This document shows, piece after piece, positions 56,284 through 63,946 of a stretch of DNA of 64,000 bases (the first letter of the stretch is position 1; the number at the start of each line of letters is the position of its first letter). The notes beneath the pieces were generated by a model. The model saw nothing but the letters and a program-made list of their open reading frames with translations. It was not told the DNA's origin and made no database searches. Both the position numbers and the translations under genes were made by a program. The DNA is from Novisyntrophococcus fermenticellae (lineage in GTDB: Bacteria > Bacillota > Clostridia > Lachnospirales > Lachnospiraceae): assembly GCF_018866245.1 (NCBI RefSeq), contig NZ_CP076458.1:2170001-2234000 (forward strand), read 5' to 3'.

Positions 56284-56325
56284 CCCCCCCTGACGGTTTC
56301 TGCGAAAATTCACGTCTTGGGGGGG
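56284..56325. repeat. C7/G7 inverted repeat in the 370-bp gap before the toxin-antitoxin pair
   Basis: A run of seven C at 56284-56290 and a run of seven G at 56319-56325, with ACG and CGT just inside, form a GC-rich stem. The following 60 bp are also G-rich. The rest of 56125-56404 shows nothing else I can assign; loss of a phage gene is plausible. Confidence 0.4.
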
Positions 56326-56404
56326 CGGCGGTTTGCAGGGGACGGGGTTCTGGAGATTTGGACTCCCCCTCCCCTTAAAAATTATTACAATTAAAAGTAA
56401 TTAT

Positions 56405-56420
56405 AATTTATCTATAAATT
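56405..56420. promoter_or_regulatory. Palindrome upstream of the toxin-antitoxin promoter
   Basis: AATTTAT-CT-ATAAATT is a perfect inverted repeat 14 bp upstream of the -35 box, a plausible site for the antitoxin's autorepression. Confidence 0.4.
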
Positions 56421-56433
56421 TTCTAATATTGTG

Positions 56434-56462
56434 TTGATAATAATTGTTTTTCCGCATATACT
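56434..56462 (+). promoter_or_regulatory. Promoter of the toxin-antitoxin pair
   Basis: TTGATA and TATACT are separated by exactly 17 bp, 32 bp before the antitoxin start. Confidence 0.8.
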
Positions 56463-56494
56463 AATAGTAATCATAGAGAAAGGAGGAATCGTAA

Positions 56495-56818
56495 ATGGCT
56501 ATCACTACAGATGTTTTAAACAGTCTCATTTCTATCACTCAATTTAACAAAGGGCAGGCTTCCAAAATCTTTGACAGACTGCGTACAGAACGCCAGCTTG
56601 TTGTACTGAAAAACAATGCTCCTTCTGCCGTCATTCTTTCACCAGAGGAATATGAACGCCTGGCTGAGATTGAAGAAGACTATCAACATCTGCTTCTTGC
56701 ACAGCAGCGTATTGCTAATGGCGGCATGGAACGCACAGTAACTTTTAACGATGCAATGGTTGACCTTGGAATTTCCGAGACCGAACTTAACGAAGCGGAG
56801 GATGTGGAAATCGAATGA
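56495..56818 (+). CDS. Phd/YefM-family antitoxin
   Basis: 107 residues with the Phd fold: VLNSLISITQFNKGQASKIFDRLRTERQLVVLKNNAPSAVILSPEEYERLAEIEEDYQHLLLAQQRI, the strand-turn-strand that binds DNA followed by a long helix, and an acidic tail (SETELNEAEDVEIE) that would bind the toxin. It ends in ATGA shared with the toxin start. AAAGGAGG precedes the ATG. Confidence 0.9.
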   Translation: MAITTDVLNSLISITQFNKGQASKIFDRLRTERQLVVLKNNAPSAVILSPEEYERLAEIEEDYQHLLLAQQRIANGGMERTVTFNDAMVDLGISETELNEAEDVEIE

Positions 56819-57144
56819 ACTATCAAATCAACTTCCTGCCTGAAGCACTGAATGATATGAAAAAATTGGATAATTCTATCCGTCCCCAAGTTGCCAAGGG
56901 AATCCAAAAGGTCAGCCAGAACCCAGTTTCTATTTATCAGGGAGGATACGGAAATGCACTTGGCAACAAAGATGGCTCAAATCTGGCTGGACTTTTTAAA
57001 ATTAAATTCCGTGGCATCGGAATCCGTGTTGTTTACTCTATTGAAGAGCGAAATAGTGTGATGACAATTATCGTTGTGTCCGTTAGAGCTGATAATCAGG
57101 TATATCAAGAAGCTTCTCATCGTAGAACAAAACACGATCTATAG
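56815..57144 (+). CDS. RelE/ParE-family toxin
   Basis: 109 residues of the RelE/ParE fold: YQINFLPEALNDMKKLDNSIRPQVAKGIQKVSQNP, then GLFKIKFRGIGIRVVYSIEERNSVMTIIVVSVRADNQVYQEASHRR. The strands FKIKFRG-x-x-RVVY and the basic C-terminus match YafQ/RelE-type ribosome-dependent RNases, though ParE-type gyrase poisons share the fold. The start overlaps the antitoxin stop by 4 bp. Confidence 0.9.
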   Translation: MNYQINFLPEALNDMKKLDNSIRPQVAKGIQKVSQNPVSIYQGGYGNALGNKDGSNLAGLFKIKFRGIGIRVVYSIEERNSVMTIIVVSVRADNQVYQEASHRRTKHDL

Positions 57145-57304
57145 TAAGCATCCTGCCAGTCAGGGTGCTTTTTCATGTTTTGCTGTCACAAAACTTACAA
57201 TATTCCACAATGTTTTTTGTGCATCTTATGCCTCCGAATTGACTGGATAATATCAGCAATCAGATTTAATATGGCACTACCAAAATAAAAGGAGGTAGGC
57301 GCTT

Positions 57305-57541
57305 ATGAAAACAAAAAAACTGAAAATCCTTTGTTCTTTCCGCACCAGGCAAAGCAGTAACGTCTGGGGGAGAACCGGCTCCTATATCGAGACACCCAAA
57401 ATCTCTATGGAAGGGAAATGGCTGGAAGCTCTTGGTTTCCACATCGGGGACACGATTGAAGTCTCTTACGAGGAGAATTGCATCCACATCACCCCAGCCA
57501 TGGTTTGCGAGCCATCCCTTACTTACGAGAACAAAGATTAA
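57305..57541 (+). CDS. SymE-like toxin (SpoVT/AbrB fold)
   Basis: 78 residues (MKTKKLKILCSFRTRQSSNVWGRTGSYIETPKISMEGKWLEALGFHIGDTIEVSYEENCIHITPAMVCEP). The pattern P-x-ISM-x-GKWLEALGFHIGDTIEV-x-x-E-x-x-CIHI is the SymE/type I toxin signature, an AbrB-like fold. SymE is normally silenced by an antisense RNA overlapping its 5' end; I could not identify such an RNA here. GGAGGTAGGCG precedes the ATG, and the gene is followed by a terminator. Confidence 0.8.
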   Translation: MKTKKLKILCSFRTRQSSNVWGRTGSYIETPKISMEGKWLEALGFHIGDTIEVSYEENCIHITPAMVCEPSLTYENKD

Positions 57542-57633
57542 AATGGATGATTCCGAAATTGAAATCACTGCATTGGGTGTTACAGCAATATCCAAAAATC
57601 TTATACTTATCAGAGAACATTTACCAGAACAGG

Positions 57634-57664
57634 GAAAAGCCCTGGGAACCTCCCAAGGCTTTTC
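57634..57664 (+). terminator. Terminator after the SymE-like gene
   Basis: AAAAGCC and GGCTTTT form a short stem followed by TCTTTG on the plus strand, next to the convergent HNH gene. Confidence 0.65.
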
Positions 57665-57668
57665 TTTG

Positions 57669-58022
57669 TCAGTATTTATATTCCTGATAACGGTCTTCCG
57701 TCATCGTCTTTCTGTCATGGCAATTCTTACACAGTGCCTGCCAGTTGGACTCATCCCAGAACAATTCTTCATTTCCACGGTGCGGAATAATATGGTCCAC
57801 AACGGTGGCTTTCACCAGCTTCCCATGTTCCCGGCACCGGACACACAGCGGATGTTCTTTCAGATACCTGCGCCTGGCTTTCCGCCAGCGTCCGTTATAA
57901 CCTCTCTCTGATGCTCCGGCACGCTCTGTCTGATACAGATAGCTGTGTTCTTCACAATAGGCTGACTCTGTCAGATTCGGGCATCCCGGATACCGGCAGG
58001 GCTTCTTCGGCTTTCTCGGCAT
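57669..58022 (-). CDS. HNH endonuclease
   Basis: 117 residues. N-terminal zinc cysteines CRYPGCPNLTESAYCEEH are followed by the HNH core: LKEHPLCVRCREHGKLVKATVVDHIIPHRGNEELFWDESNWQALCKNCHDRKT. The layout is that of phage HNH proteins that lie beside terminase genes. The phage packaging genes are not present here, so it is a leftover of a prophage or was captured. An ATG at 58022 has GGAAGGAGTG upstream. Confidence 0.9.
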   Translation of the reverse strand: MPRKPKKPCRYPGCPNLTESAYCEEHSYLYQTERAGASERGYNGRWRKARRRYLKEHPLCVRCREHGKLVKATVVDHIIPHRGNEELFWDESNWQALCKNCHDRKTMTEDRYQEYKY

Positions 58023-58090
58023 ATGAATTCACTCCTTCCATATGTAACGGCAGGGTGAAAGGATAAGTCCCTGCCAGTGCCAAGGCATGA

Positions 58091-58120
58091 AAAAAAGCCT
58101 TATGGAATTAAATCCATAAG
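58091..58120 (-). terminator. Minus-strand terminator
   Basis: CTTATGGA and TCCATAAG pair perfectly around ATTAAA and are followed by GGC and a run of seven T on the minus strand. It would stop minus-strand transcripts coming from the IS110 region before the HNH gene. Confidence 0.8.
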
Positions 58121-58285
58121 ACTCCTTACACTTCTTCGCAGCTTAATCATAGCACAGGATCCGGTAAACTTTCAATCAACTCATTGTCTACACTTAGTCT
58201 ACCAAAAACAAAACACAAAAAATATTTGACTTTACCTTCTTTTTATGATAATTTAATTTCCATATCAAAAAAGCAGGTAATGATC

Positions 58286-58333
58286 ATGTATTTTATAAAC
58301 CGCAAAAGAATTGAAGAAGCCGCAGATAGTTAG
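58286..58333 (+). CDS. Leader peptide MYFINRKRIEEAADS
   Basis: Fifteen codons from ATG to TAG, after CAGGTAATG, inside the leader element and before its hairpins. It is a candidate regulatory peptide rather than a protein; no known leader peptide was recognised with certainty. Confidence 0.45.
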   Translation: MYFINRKRIEEAADS

Positions 58334-58411
58334 CGTTCTATCCTTGAAATTCATTCATGGATATGGACGCTTATCGTGTTGTATCCATGTGGCTTATAAA
58401 TACATTTTTAG

Positions 58412-58454
58412 AAACCACATCGGTAAAGTAACCCTTTACTCATGTGGTTTTTTT
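58412..58454 (+). terminator. Terminator in the leader element
   Basis: AAACCACAT and ATGTGGTTT, with GTAAAG/CTTTAC inside, form a long stem followed by seven T. Confidence 0.9.
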
Positions 58455-58501
58455 CATAATAGCAGTTTACTGATTCATATTGTTTGAAAGGTGGTGATAA
58501 C

Positions 58502-58543
58502 ATGGGACATAATAAAGATGCCCGTTCTGACTTACTAAATTAG
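58502..58543 (+). pseudogene. 13-codon ORF after the leader, likely gene remnant
   Basis: MGHNKDARSDLLN and stop, with the excellent site AAAGGTGG 9 nt upstream. It is where the regulated gene would start, but the frame stops at once and nothing recognisable follows before the IS110 element. Confidence 0.4.
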
Positions 58544-58668
58544 ATTCAAAACACACAATAAAGGAGATAAAGGATAGTGTGAAAGAAAGTAGAGGTCAGC
58601 CAAAAAGTGGCGCACTTAAACAAGCTGTCAAAAATGGCAGCTTTTGAAAAACAGATTATTTATGATAA

Positions 58669-60012
58669 TTAGGAAGCCAGAGGTTCTTTTAGCGGAGGAT
58701 ATAATCCCTCCCGTTCTAATAGCTTCATTGCTTGTTTGATAGCCTTCGCCTTTTGTTTTTCAACTAAGGCTTCTGGCATATCGATTTTGTAAAGGTCGCT
58801 AGGATTCCACGCTTCACCAGTAGATAACATTTGGTAGATTGCGGTAAGAATCATTCGAGCGATAGCAACAATGGCTCTTTTCTTGCCACGGCGTTTTGCA
58901 AGAGATTCATATTTTTTTTTGTAGTAAGGAGACTTTTCGTATTTAACGGCTGCATGAGCACACTGTACTAATGCAGGTTTGAGGTAAACTCCGGCACGTG
59001 TGATTCGAACAGATTTCTTCTTACCACCAGATTCGTTACTGCCAGGGACTAAACCGGCCCAACAGCACAAACGTTTTGAGGTACAGAATTGAGACATATC
59101 AATACCTATTTCGGAGATGATAGTGATTGCACTAGCACGTTTAACACCCGGAATAGTCATTAGAAACTGGATGGCATTTTCATAATCAGGATCAGAAGAA
59201 ATCATAGATTCTATCATAGAGTCTACATCATTGATTTCAGCTGTGATATAATCCATATGTGCACGGACAAGGCGCATACGATATTTTTGGGGATCAGTCA
59301 TCTGGTATCCTTCAATGGATTCAACCACGGCATCTTCTTTGGATTTGAGACGTCTAAGAAGTTTTGATGCGATTTCTTCATGATTGATAGAATTGTCAGA
59401 CTGCTCAAGCAGGTAGTCAATAATGGATGTGGATGACTTCCCAAAGATATCGGAAACAACGGAATCCAGTGCGACATTACAAACAGTAAGTGCATTCTGA
59501 TATCTATTTTTTTCACTGGAACGGCAGGAAATCAGCTTATAGCGATACCTTGTATACTCCCGTAAAATACGTATTTTTTTGCAAGGGATGTAGCTGCCTT
59601 TTACAAGTCCGAGACGAAATAAATCACCAATCCATTTAGAATCTTTTGTGTCATCCTTGTTGCCTTTCACAGCTTTTACCCATTTTGGATTGGCAATGGT
59701 GACATTGATTTGATCTTCCAGAAGATTAAAGACGGGGACCCAGTATTTACCAGTGGATTCCATGCAGACATCAGAGCAGTCATTTTCAAGAAGCCATTGC
59801 TTGAACTCAAGAATTGAGTTGTTGAAGGTGGAAAAACGTTTTTTCTGATAAGAAGGTTCAAAACCACCAGTAGTCTTGATGATTGTGGCAACGAGAAATG
59901 ATTTGTGAACATCGACACCACACAACAGGTTAAGTAAGTAACTTTCATAGTCATACTCCTTTCGTAAAAAAGATAAGAAGCCATTGACTGAACTGCCACA
60001 CAATTTAACCAA
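58669..60012 (-). CDS. IS110-family transposase
   Basis: About 430-447 residues in two parts: an N-terminal RuvC-like DEDD domain (LLCGVDVHKSFLVATIIKTTGGF; CMESTGKYWVPVFNLLED; NKDDTKDSKWIGDLFRLGLVKGSY) and a C-terminal transposase_20 domain with the catalytic Ser (FLMTIPGVKRASAITIISEIG; LCCWAGLVPGSNESGGKKKS). The start is unclear: the ATG with a strong AAAGGAG (59959 region) is out of frame with the domain by two bases, and the frame shown begins at a TTG at 60012 without a ribosome site. A dinucleotide change in GTTGTGTGG could explain it. Confidence 0.85.
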   Translation of the reverse strand: MVKLCGSSVNGFLSFLRKEYDYESYLLNLLCGVDVHKSFLVATIIKTTGGFEPSYQKKRFSTFNNSILEFKQWLLENDCSDVCMESTGKYWVPVFNLLEDQINVTIANPKWVKAVKGNKDDTKDSKWIGDLFRLGLVKGSYIPCKKIRILREYTRYRYKLISCRSSEKNRYQNALTVCNVALDSVVSDIFGKSSTSIIDYLLEQSDNSINHEEIASKLLRRLKSKEDAVVESIEGYQMTDPQKYRMRLVRAHMDYITAEINDVDSMIESMISSDPDYENAIQFLMTIPGVKRASAITIISEIGIDMSQFCTSKRLCCWAGLVPGSNESGGKKKSVRITRAGVYLKPALVQCAHAAVKYEKSPYYKKKYESLAKRRGKKRAIVAIARMILTAIYQMLSTGEAWNPSDLYKIDMPEALVEKQKAKAIKQAMKLLEREGLYPPLKEPLAS

Positions 60013-60242
60013 GGCGTTAAAACAATTCTTAGTGTACGGTCTCGAAGAGCCACTTATTTGTGCTTGAAAAGGCAGAACTTACACTGATTAAAATGCTGTC
60101 TAAAACGAGAAAGAATTTACAACTCCTCCTCCCGTGCTTTGTAGTGTAGCTTCTTAAAGCTATTATCTCATGGAGTAGAGGTTTTGAAAATCTTTCATTA
60201 CTATTTGTGCCGCGCCCGAAGGCGCGCGGAATGGAGATTAAA

Positions 60243-60608
60243 ATGAAGATAGAAATAATTCAAAACAACGGAATACAAATGGCACGGATTACCGGAGCAG
60301 AACTCCTGATTACCGATACCCAAAGTGCCTTAGACTTAATGGCAACTGTACAATACGAAACCCAATGTACCAGAATCATTCTGGACAAATCATCCGTGTG
60401 CGAAGACTTTTTCAAACTCAGCGCCTGCCTTGCCGGGGAGATCTTGCAAAAGTTTATAAATTACGGAATCAAAATTGCTATTGTAGGGGATTACTCCCAC
60501 TATACAAGCAAACCCCTCCACGATTTCATCTATGAAAGTAATCACGGGAAAGACATCTTTTTTACAGCCACGCTGGAAGATGCAGTATCCCATCTTTCAC
60601 AAGTATAG
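60243..60608 (+). CDS. DUF4180 protein
   Basis: 121 residues from the ATG at 60243 after GGAG (MKIEIIQNNGIQMARITGAELLITDTQSALDLMATVQYETQCTRIILDKSSVCEDFFKLSACLAGEILQKFINYGIKIAIVGDYSHYTSKPLHDFIYESNHGKDIFFTATLEDAVSHL). It matches DUF4180: a small Rossmann-like alpha/beta domain with the D-K-x-x-x-x-x-x-FF-x-L-x-x-x-LAGEILQKF segment. No catalytic role is known. The frame remains open leftwards through a GTG at 60207 to 60174, where IS110 appears to end, so its 5' end may have been altered by that insertion. Confidence 0.82.
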   Translation: MKIEIIQNNGIQMARITGAELLITDTQSALDLMATVQYETQCTRIILDKSSVCEDFFKLSACLAGEILQKFINYGIKIAIVGDYSHYTSKPLHDFIYESNHGKDIFFTATLEDAVSHLSQV

Positions 60609-60646
60609 TTTTCAGCTCCTGAAACAGCAATGTCTCAGGAGCTGTT

Positions 60647-61120
60647 TCAGTTCAGAAAATATGCTTCTGTCTGCTGCCCCCGCAGTTCATAAATCCGTTT
60701 CAGTTCCTCCACGGCTTTCTTCCTGTACTTTCCAAACATGGCATGGCTTACATTGTATTTTATCATTAATTCCTGCCAGCTTGCCTGTTCTATAATCATA
60801 TCCCATATAATCTCAGGCAAACGCCCGCTCAATTGGCGAATGGCATATTCCAGGAAATCCATTTCTTCTTTAATCTGTTTATAGCGTCCCAGCAAAAAAT
60901 CGAACCACTCATCATCCAGCCTTTCCTTTACCTGCCTGTAAACCATGGCGGTCATTCCTGTTTTATCGGAGGTACCGCTGGTCTGTATACGCTCACCCTG
61001 TGGCTTTGAAAAACACAGGCTCTCGATAACGTCCTCATATGGAATTCCCTGGAACCTACCTAACTCAAATTCTAACAAGGCCAGGTTACGTTTCCATTCC
61101 CGGTATTCTTTAAATGTTAA
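60647..61120 (-). pseudogene. Phage-type regulator-like gene, 5' end cut by the IS
   Basis: The protein reads TFKEYREWKRNLALLEFELGRFQGIPYEDVIESLCF onward and ends KRIYELRGQQTEAYFLN, about 155 residues. The C-terminal segment (YKQIKEEMDFLEYAIRQLSGRLPEIIWDMIIEQASWQELMIKYNVSHAMFGKYRKKAVEELKRIYEL) looks like the sigma-like helix-turn-helix of phage regulators such as DUF1492/RinA-type proteins. No start codon precedes TFKEYR: the sequence runs straight into the inverted repeat of the IS at 61115, so the initiation codon was removed. Confidence 0.65.
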
Positions 61121-61264
61121 CTTCCTACAATTTTTCCGCCTAAAGGGGATTTTGGGCAGAAAAGCACATAAAAAAGCCTGATTTTCTGCACATTTTAATT
61201 GCAGAAGGTCGGGCTTTATGGCACAATAAATTTAGGTGAGTATATACCTAAAAGGAGAACCGAA

Positions 61265-62962
61265 ATGTATCTTGATTTTTTAGTAAGAATCCCGTCTGTT
61301 CAGGGGAAAATCACTTTGAGAGAAAAGAATAATGCAGTGTATGTGGTGTATGAATACGACCGAATTTACGATCCAGAAAGACAATATACGTTCCCCAAAA
61401 GGGTTACCATTGGGAAGCAATCACAGGCTGATGCTGCTCTGATGCAGCCAAATCAAAACTTTTTGAAATATTTCCCCGATGCGGAACTTCCTGAGGAAAA
61501 AAACAGAATATCTCGCAGCAGCTGTCTCCGGGTAGGGGCATATTTTGTCATCCGTAAGATTATAAATGATTATAATCTTCTGGAAATCCTTAGTGCATAC
61601 TTTGATGAAAAGGAACTGGGGCTTTTCCTGGATCTTGCCGTTTATTCCATCGTTACAGAAAACAATGCAGCACAATACTATCCGGATTATGCTTACAATC
61701 ACCCACTTTTTACATACCGAATGAAACAGTATAGTGATGTAACCGTTTCTGATTTCCTGAGTTCCGTTACTGACGACCAGAGCGTTGGTTTTTTAAATAC
61801 CTGGAATGAATCCAGGGACCACAGGGAAAAAATCTATATTTCTTATAATTCGACGAACAAAAACTGTCAGGCCGGGGACATCGAGATGGTTGAGTATGGA
61901 CATCCCAAGGTTGATATGGGTGTGCCGATTTTTAATTACGCGGTTGCTTATGATACGAATAACAGGGAACCGTTATTCTATGAGAAATATCCAGGGAGTC
62001 TCAACGATGTATCCCAACTGCAGTTCATGTTGGATAAAGCCATCGGATATGGCTATAAAAAGATTGGCTTCATCCTTGACCGTGGTTACTTTAGCCGCGG
62101 AAATATACAGTACATGGATAAATGCGGCTATAGCTTTGTAATTATGGTTAAGGGGATGGCCACTTTTGTGAATGAATTAGTACTTGAGAATCAGGGTAAG
62201 TTTGAAAGTAAAAGGGCCAATAATATCTATGACTATGGAGTGTATGGAATCACCATTAAGAAAAAGCTTTATGTAACGGATGAAAAAGACCGTTACTTCC
62301 ATTTATACCATAGTATTTCCAAAGAGAGTTCCGAAAGGACAGGCCTTGAATCAAGGATCAATCAGATGACCATGTTTTTGAAAAAACATAGCAATGAAGC
62401 AAAGGAGTTTGGGCCGGGATTTGAAAAGTATTTCTACCTTCATTATGATGAGAAAAGCCATACATTTTTACTCCCGGAAGAAAAGGCCGGTATCATTGAA
62501 CGGGAACTTAACCTTTCGGGCTATTTCTGCATCATAACGTCCGAAAAAATGTCTGCAAAAGAGGCTATTGAACTGTATAAGAGTCGTGATGCTTCGGAAA
62601 AGTTGTTCCGTGGAGACAAATCCTATCTAGGAAATAAGAGTCTGCGTGTTTACACAGAAGAATCAGCTAGGGCCAAGATCTTTGTTGAATTTGTGGGGAT
62701 GATCATTCGGTGCCGGATATATACTTGCTTAAAGAATGAAATGAAGAAACTGGAAAAGAAACCGAATTATATGACGGTGCCAGCAGCCCTTAAGGAACTG
62801 GAAAAAATAGAAATGGTGCGACAGTTGGATAATGTATATCGTTTAGATCACGCCGTTACAGCGAATCAGAAGGCAATCCTGAAAGCCTTTGGGTTGGATG
62901 CGGACTATATAAAATATCGTGCAACTGAACTGAGTAAAGAATTAGAGGAAATAAAACAATAA
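61265..62962 (+). CDS. IS4-superfamily (IS1634-like) DDE transposase
   Basis: 565 residues from the ATG at 61265 (MYLDFLVRIPSVQGKITLREKNNAVYVVYEYDRIYDP), after AAAGGAG. The DDE core has VDMGVPIFNYAVAYDTNNREPLFYEKYPGSLNDVSQL, IGFILDRGYFSRGNIQYM with the second Asp, and KSRDASEKLFRGDKSYLGNKSLRVYTEESARAKIFVEFVGMIIRC, where the final Glu lies. The order and insertion domain resemble IS1634 more than classical IS4. The open frame is intact, so the element may still be mobile. Confidence 0.88.
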   Translation: MYLDFLVRIPSVQGKITLREKNNAVYVVYEYDRIYDPERQYTFPKRVTIGKQSQADAALMQPNQNFLKYFPDAELPEEKNRISRSSCLRVGAYFVIRKIINDYNLLEILSAYFDEKELGLFLDLAVYSIVTENNAAQYYPDYAYNHPLFTYRMKQYSDVTVSDFLSSVTDDQSVGFLNTWNESRDHREKIYISYNSTNKNCQAGDIEMVEYGHPKVDMGVPIFNYAVAYDTNNREPLFYEKYPGSLNDVSQLQFMLDKAIGYGYKKIGFILDRGYFSRGNIQYMDKCGYSFVIMVKGMATFVNELVLENQGKFESKRANNIYDYGVYGITIKKKLYVTDEKDRYFHLYHSISKESSERTGLESRINQMTMFLKKHSNEAKEFGPGFEKYFYLHYDEKSHTFLLPEEKAGIIERELNLSGYFCIITSEKMSAKEAIELYKSRDASEKLFRGDKSYLGNKSLRVYTEESARAKIFVEFVGMIIRCRIYTCLKNEMKKLEKKPNYMTVPAALKELEKIEMVRQLDNVYRLDHAVTANQKAILKAFGLDADYIKYRATELSKELEEIKQ

Positions 62963-62980
62963 ATCAGGGGGAAAGTGAAA

Positions 62981-63217
62981 ATGGCAAGAGTGAGAAAAAA
63001 CAGCAAGGATGCACTGGATGAGAAAATCGAAAAGGCTGATGCCGATGTGATTGCCACTAAGAAAAAACATGATGATGCAACTGCAAATCTGAAGCAGCTT
63101 TTGAACAAAAGAGATGCCATCAGAAAAGAGGAGTTGATTGCTGCTGTTGAGAAGAGCGGCCGTTCCTATGAAGAGATACTGGCATTCCTAAATACCGATT
63201 CTGCAAAAGCAGAATAA
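62981..63217 (+). CDS. Small coiled-coil protein encoded inside the IS
   Basis: 78 residues (MARVRKNSKDALDEKIEKADADVIATKKKHDDATANLKQLLNKRDAIRKEELIAAVEKSGRSYEEILAFLNTDSAKAE). Heptad-like helices from residue 9 to 55 are followed by a short helical end (EELIAAVEKSGRSYEEILAFL) that resembles small proteins of integrative elements, such as the DUF4315 type. It starts 18 bp after the transposase stop with GGGGGAAAG, so it is co-transcribed with it. Its presence inside the inverted repeats suggests a transposition accessory, but the function is unknown. Confidence 0.75.
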   Translation: MARVRKNSKDALDEKIEKADADVIATKKKHDDATANLKQLLNKRDAIRKEELIAAVEKSGRSYEEILAFLNTDSAKAE

Positions 63218-63220
63218 AAA

Positions 63221-63260
63221 TAAATCCTGCCACTAGCATTAAGACTGGTGGCAGGATTTA
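63221..63260. terminator. Perfect terminator hairpin at the end of the IS
   Basis: TAAATCCTGCCA and TGGCAGGATTTA pair over 12 bp. AT-rich flanks on both sides allow termination of transcripts from either side, including the convergent VOC gene. Confidence 0.8.
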
Positions 63261-63261
63261 G

Positions 63262-63552
63262 TTATTTAGGCGGAAAATTTCTGGAAGTTAACACTTTATC
63301 CACCTCTACATAGTTTGAAACAGATAATGCAATTTCATAATGACCATTGATTCCTTTCACATAAGAAAATTTCCTGCCTGTCATTTTCTCAAAATCTGAT
63401 TTTCTATAAAGCAGAAAAAGTGTACCATCCTTTTCTAAAAATATATTGGATGTGTTTTCATCTTCCTTAATTTCAAAGCCAAGCACATCGTGATAAAATC
63501 GCACCATTGTCGGCATATCGTCTACCATGATTCCAAATCCGTCTAATCTCAT
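63262..63552 (-). pseudogene. VOC-family (glyoxalase-like) gene, 3' end replaced by the IS
   Basis: MRLDGFGIMVDDMPTMVRFYHDVLGFEIKEDENTSNIFLEKDGTLFLLYRKSDFEKMTGRKFSYVKGINGHYEIALSVSNYVEVDKV is the first two-thirds of a glyoxalase/bleomycin-resistance-type protein. From about 63293 the codons (LTSRNFPPK) are encoded by the inverted repeat of the IS, so the normal C-terminal half that carries the second metal-binding part is lost. The ATG overlaps the upstream stop as ATGA. Confidence 0.85.
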
Positions 63553-63815
63553 TTTTCAACGCTCCTTATCTGTTCAATGATTGCAAGAAATTTTTTCTCA
63601 TATGGTATTTCATTCGTAACATAGTCCCCATTACAAAACAGTGAAAAATTTGTCCATGCAAACGGTACACTTTGTGCCTTTTCTTGGCTGTCAATTTTAA
63701 TCGTTGTAAGGGGTACATGATGTTCCAGTGCACACCGTTCTATGATAGGAATATATTTTGCTGTAAAAGGGCAGTCATTTGTATAGTAAATGGAAAATCT
63801 AATTCCTCCATCACT
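63549..63815 (-). pseudogene. YoaP-like domain fragment
   Basis: The frame reads RFSIYYTNDCPFTAKYIPIIERCALEHHVPLTTIKIDSQEKAQSVPFAWTNFSLFCNGDYVTNEIPYEKKFLAIIEQ, the thioredoxin-fold YoaP-like domain that in intact proteins follows an N-terminal GNAT domain. A stop just upstream lies next to a run of six A at about 63815, and the preceding sequence encodes other frames, so the GNAT part is gone or out of frame. The last codons overlap the VOC start. Confidence 0.75.
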
Positions 63816-63926
63816 TTTTTAGGGTATAGACTGGATCGTCATCGGGAAAATGCAATTCGAAGAAACTGAAGTTAATTTTCTGTTGCCCTAATTCCAAAAT
63901 CGTTATAATAGTCTTGTTTAATCATA

Positions 63927-63946
63927 GTTACATTATAACATGTAAC
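63927..63946. promoter_or_regulatory. Palindromic promoter/operator of the degraded YoaP-VOC unit
   Basis: GTTACAT-TATAAC-ATGTAAC is a 7-bp inverted repeat whose minus strand includes a TATAAT -10 box. It lies next to a small ORF MIKQDYYNDFGIRATEN (stop near 63873), the likely start of the lost gene. Confidence 0.5.

Larger units (their letters stand above)
58226..58454 (+). promoter_or_regulatory. Promoter-leader-terminator element without a downstream gene (copy B)
   Basis: TTGACT and TAATTT lie 17 bp apart. The transcript would hold a 15-residue leader ORF, a CATGGATA/TATCCATG hairpin (58352-58388) and a strong terminator at 58412-58454, the layout of a leader that controls a drug-resistance gene. 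Only a 13-codon ORF with a good ribosome site (58502) follows. Parts of the same sequence recur at 46763-46840. Confidence 0.65.
61115..63293. mobile_element. IS4/IS1634-like element with two genes, about 2.18 kb
   Basis: Inverted repeats of about 30 bp close the element: the left end begins TGTTAACTTCC and ends CCGCCTAAA (61115-61144), and the right end is its complement at 63265-63293, with one indel and a few mismatches. Inside are a transposase and a coiled-coil gene, plus a 12-bp perfect terminator hairpin. The left flank is a gene lacking its start and the right flank a gene lacking its end; I see no target duplication, which suggests a deletion or recombination after insertion. Confidence 0.82.

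Noticed and set aside
62905..63120. Minus-strand hydrophobic ORF opposite the coiled-coil gene
   Set aside because: It is the mirror of a Lys/Glu-rich coding frame and has no ribosome site.
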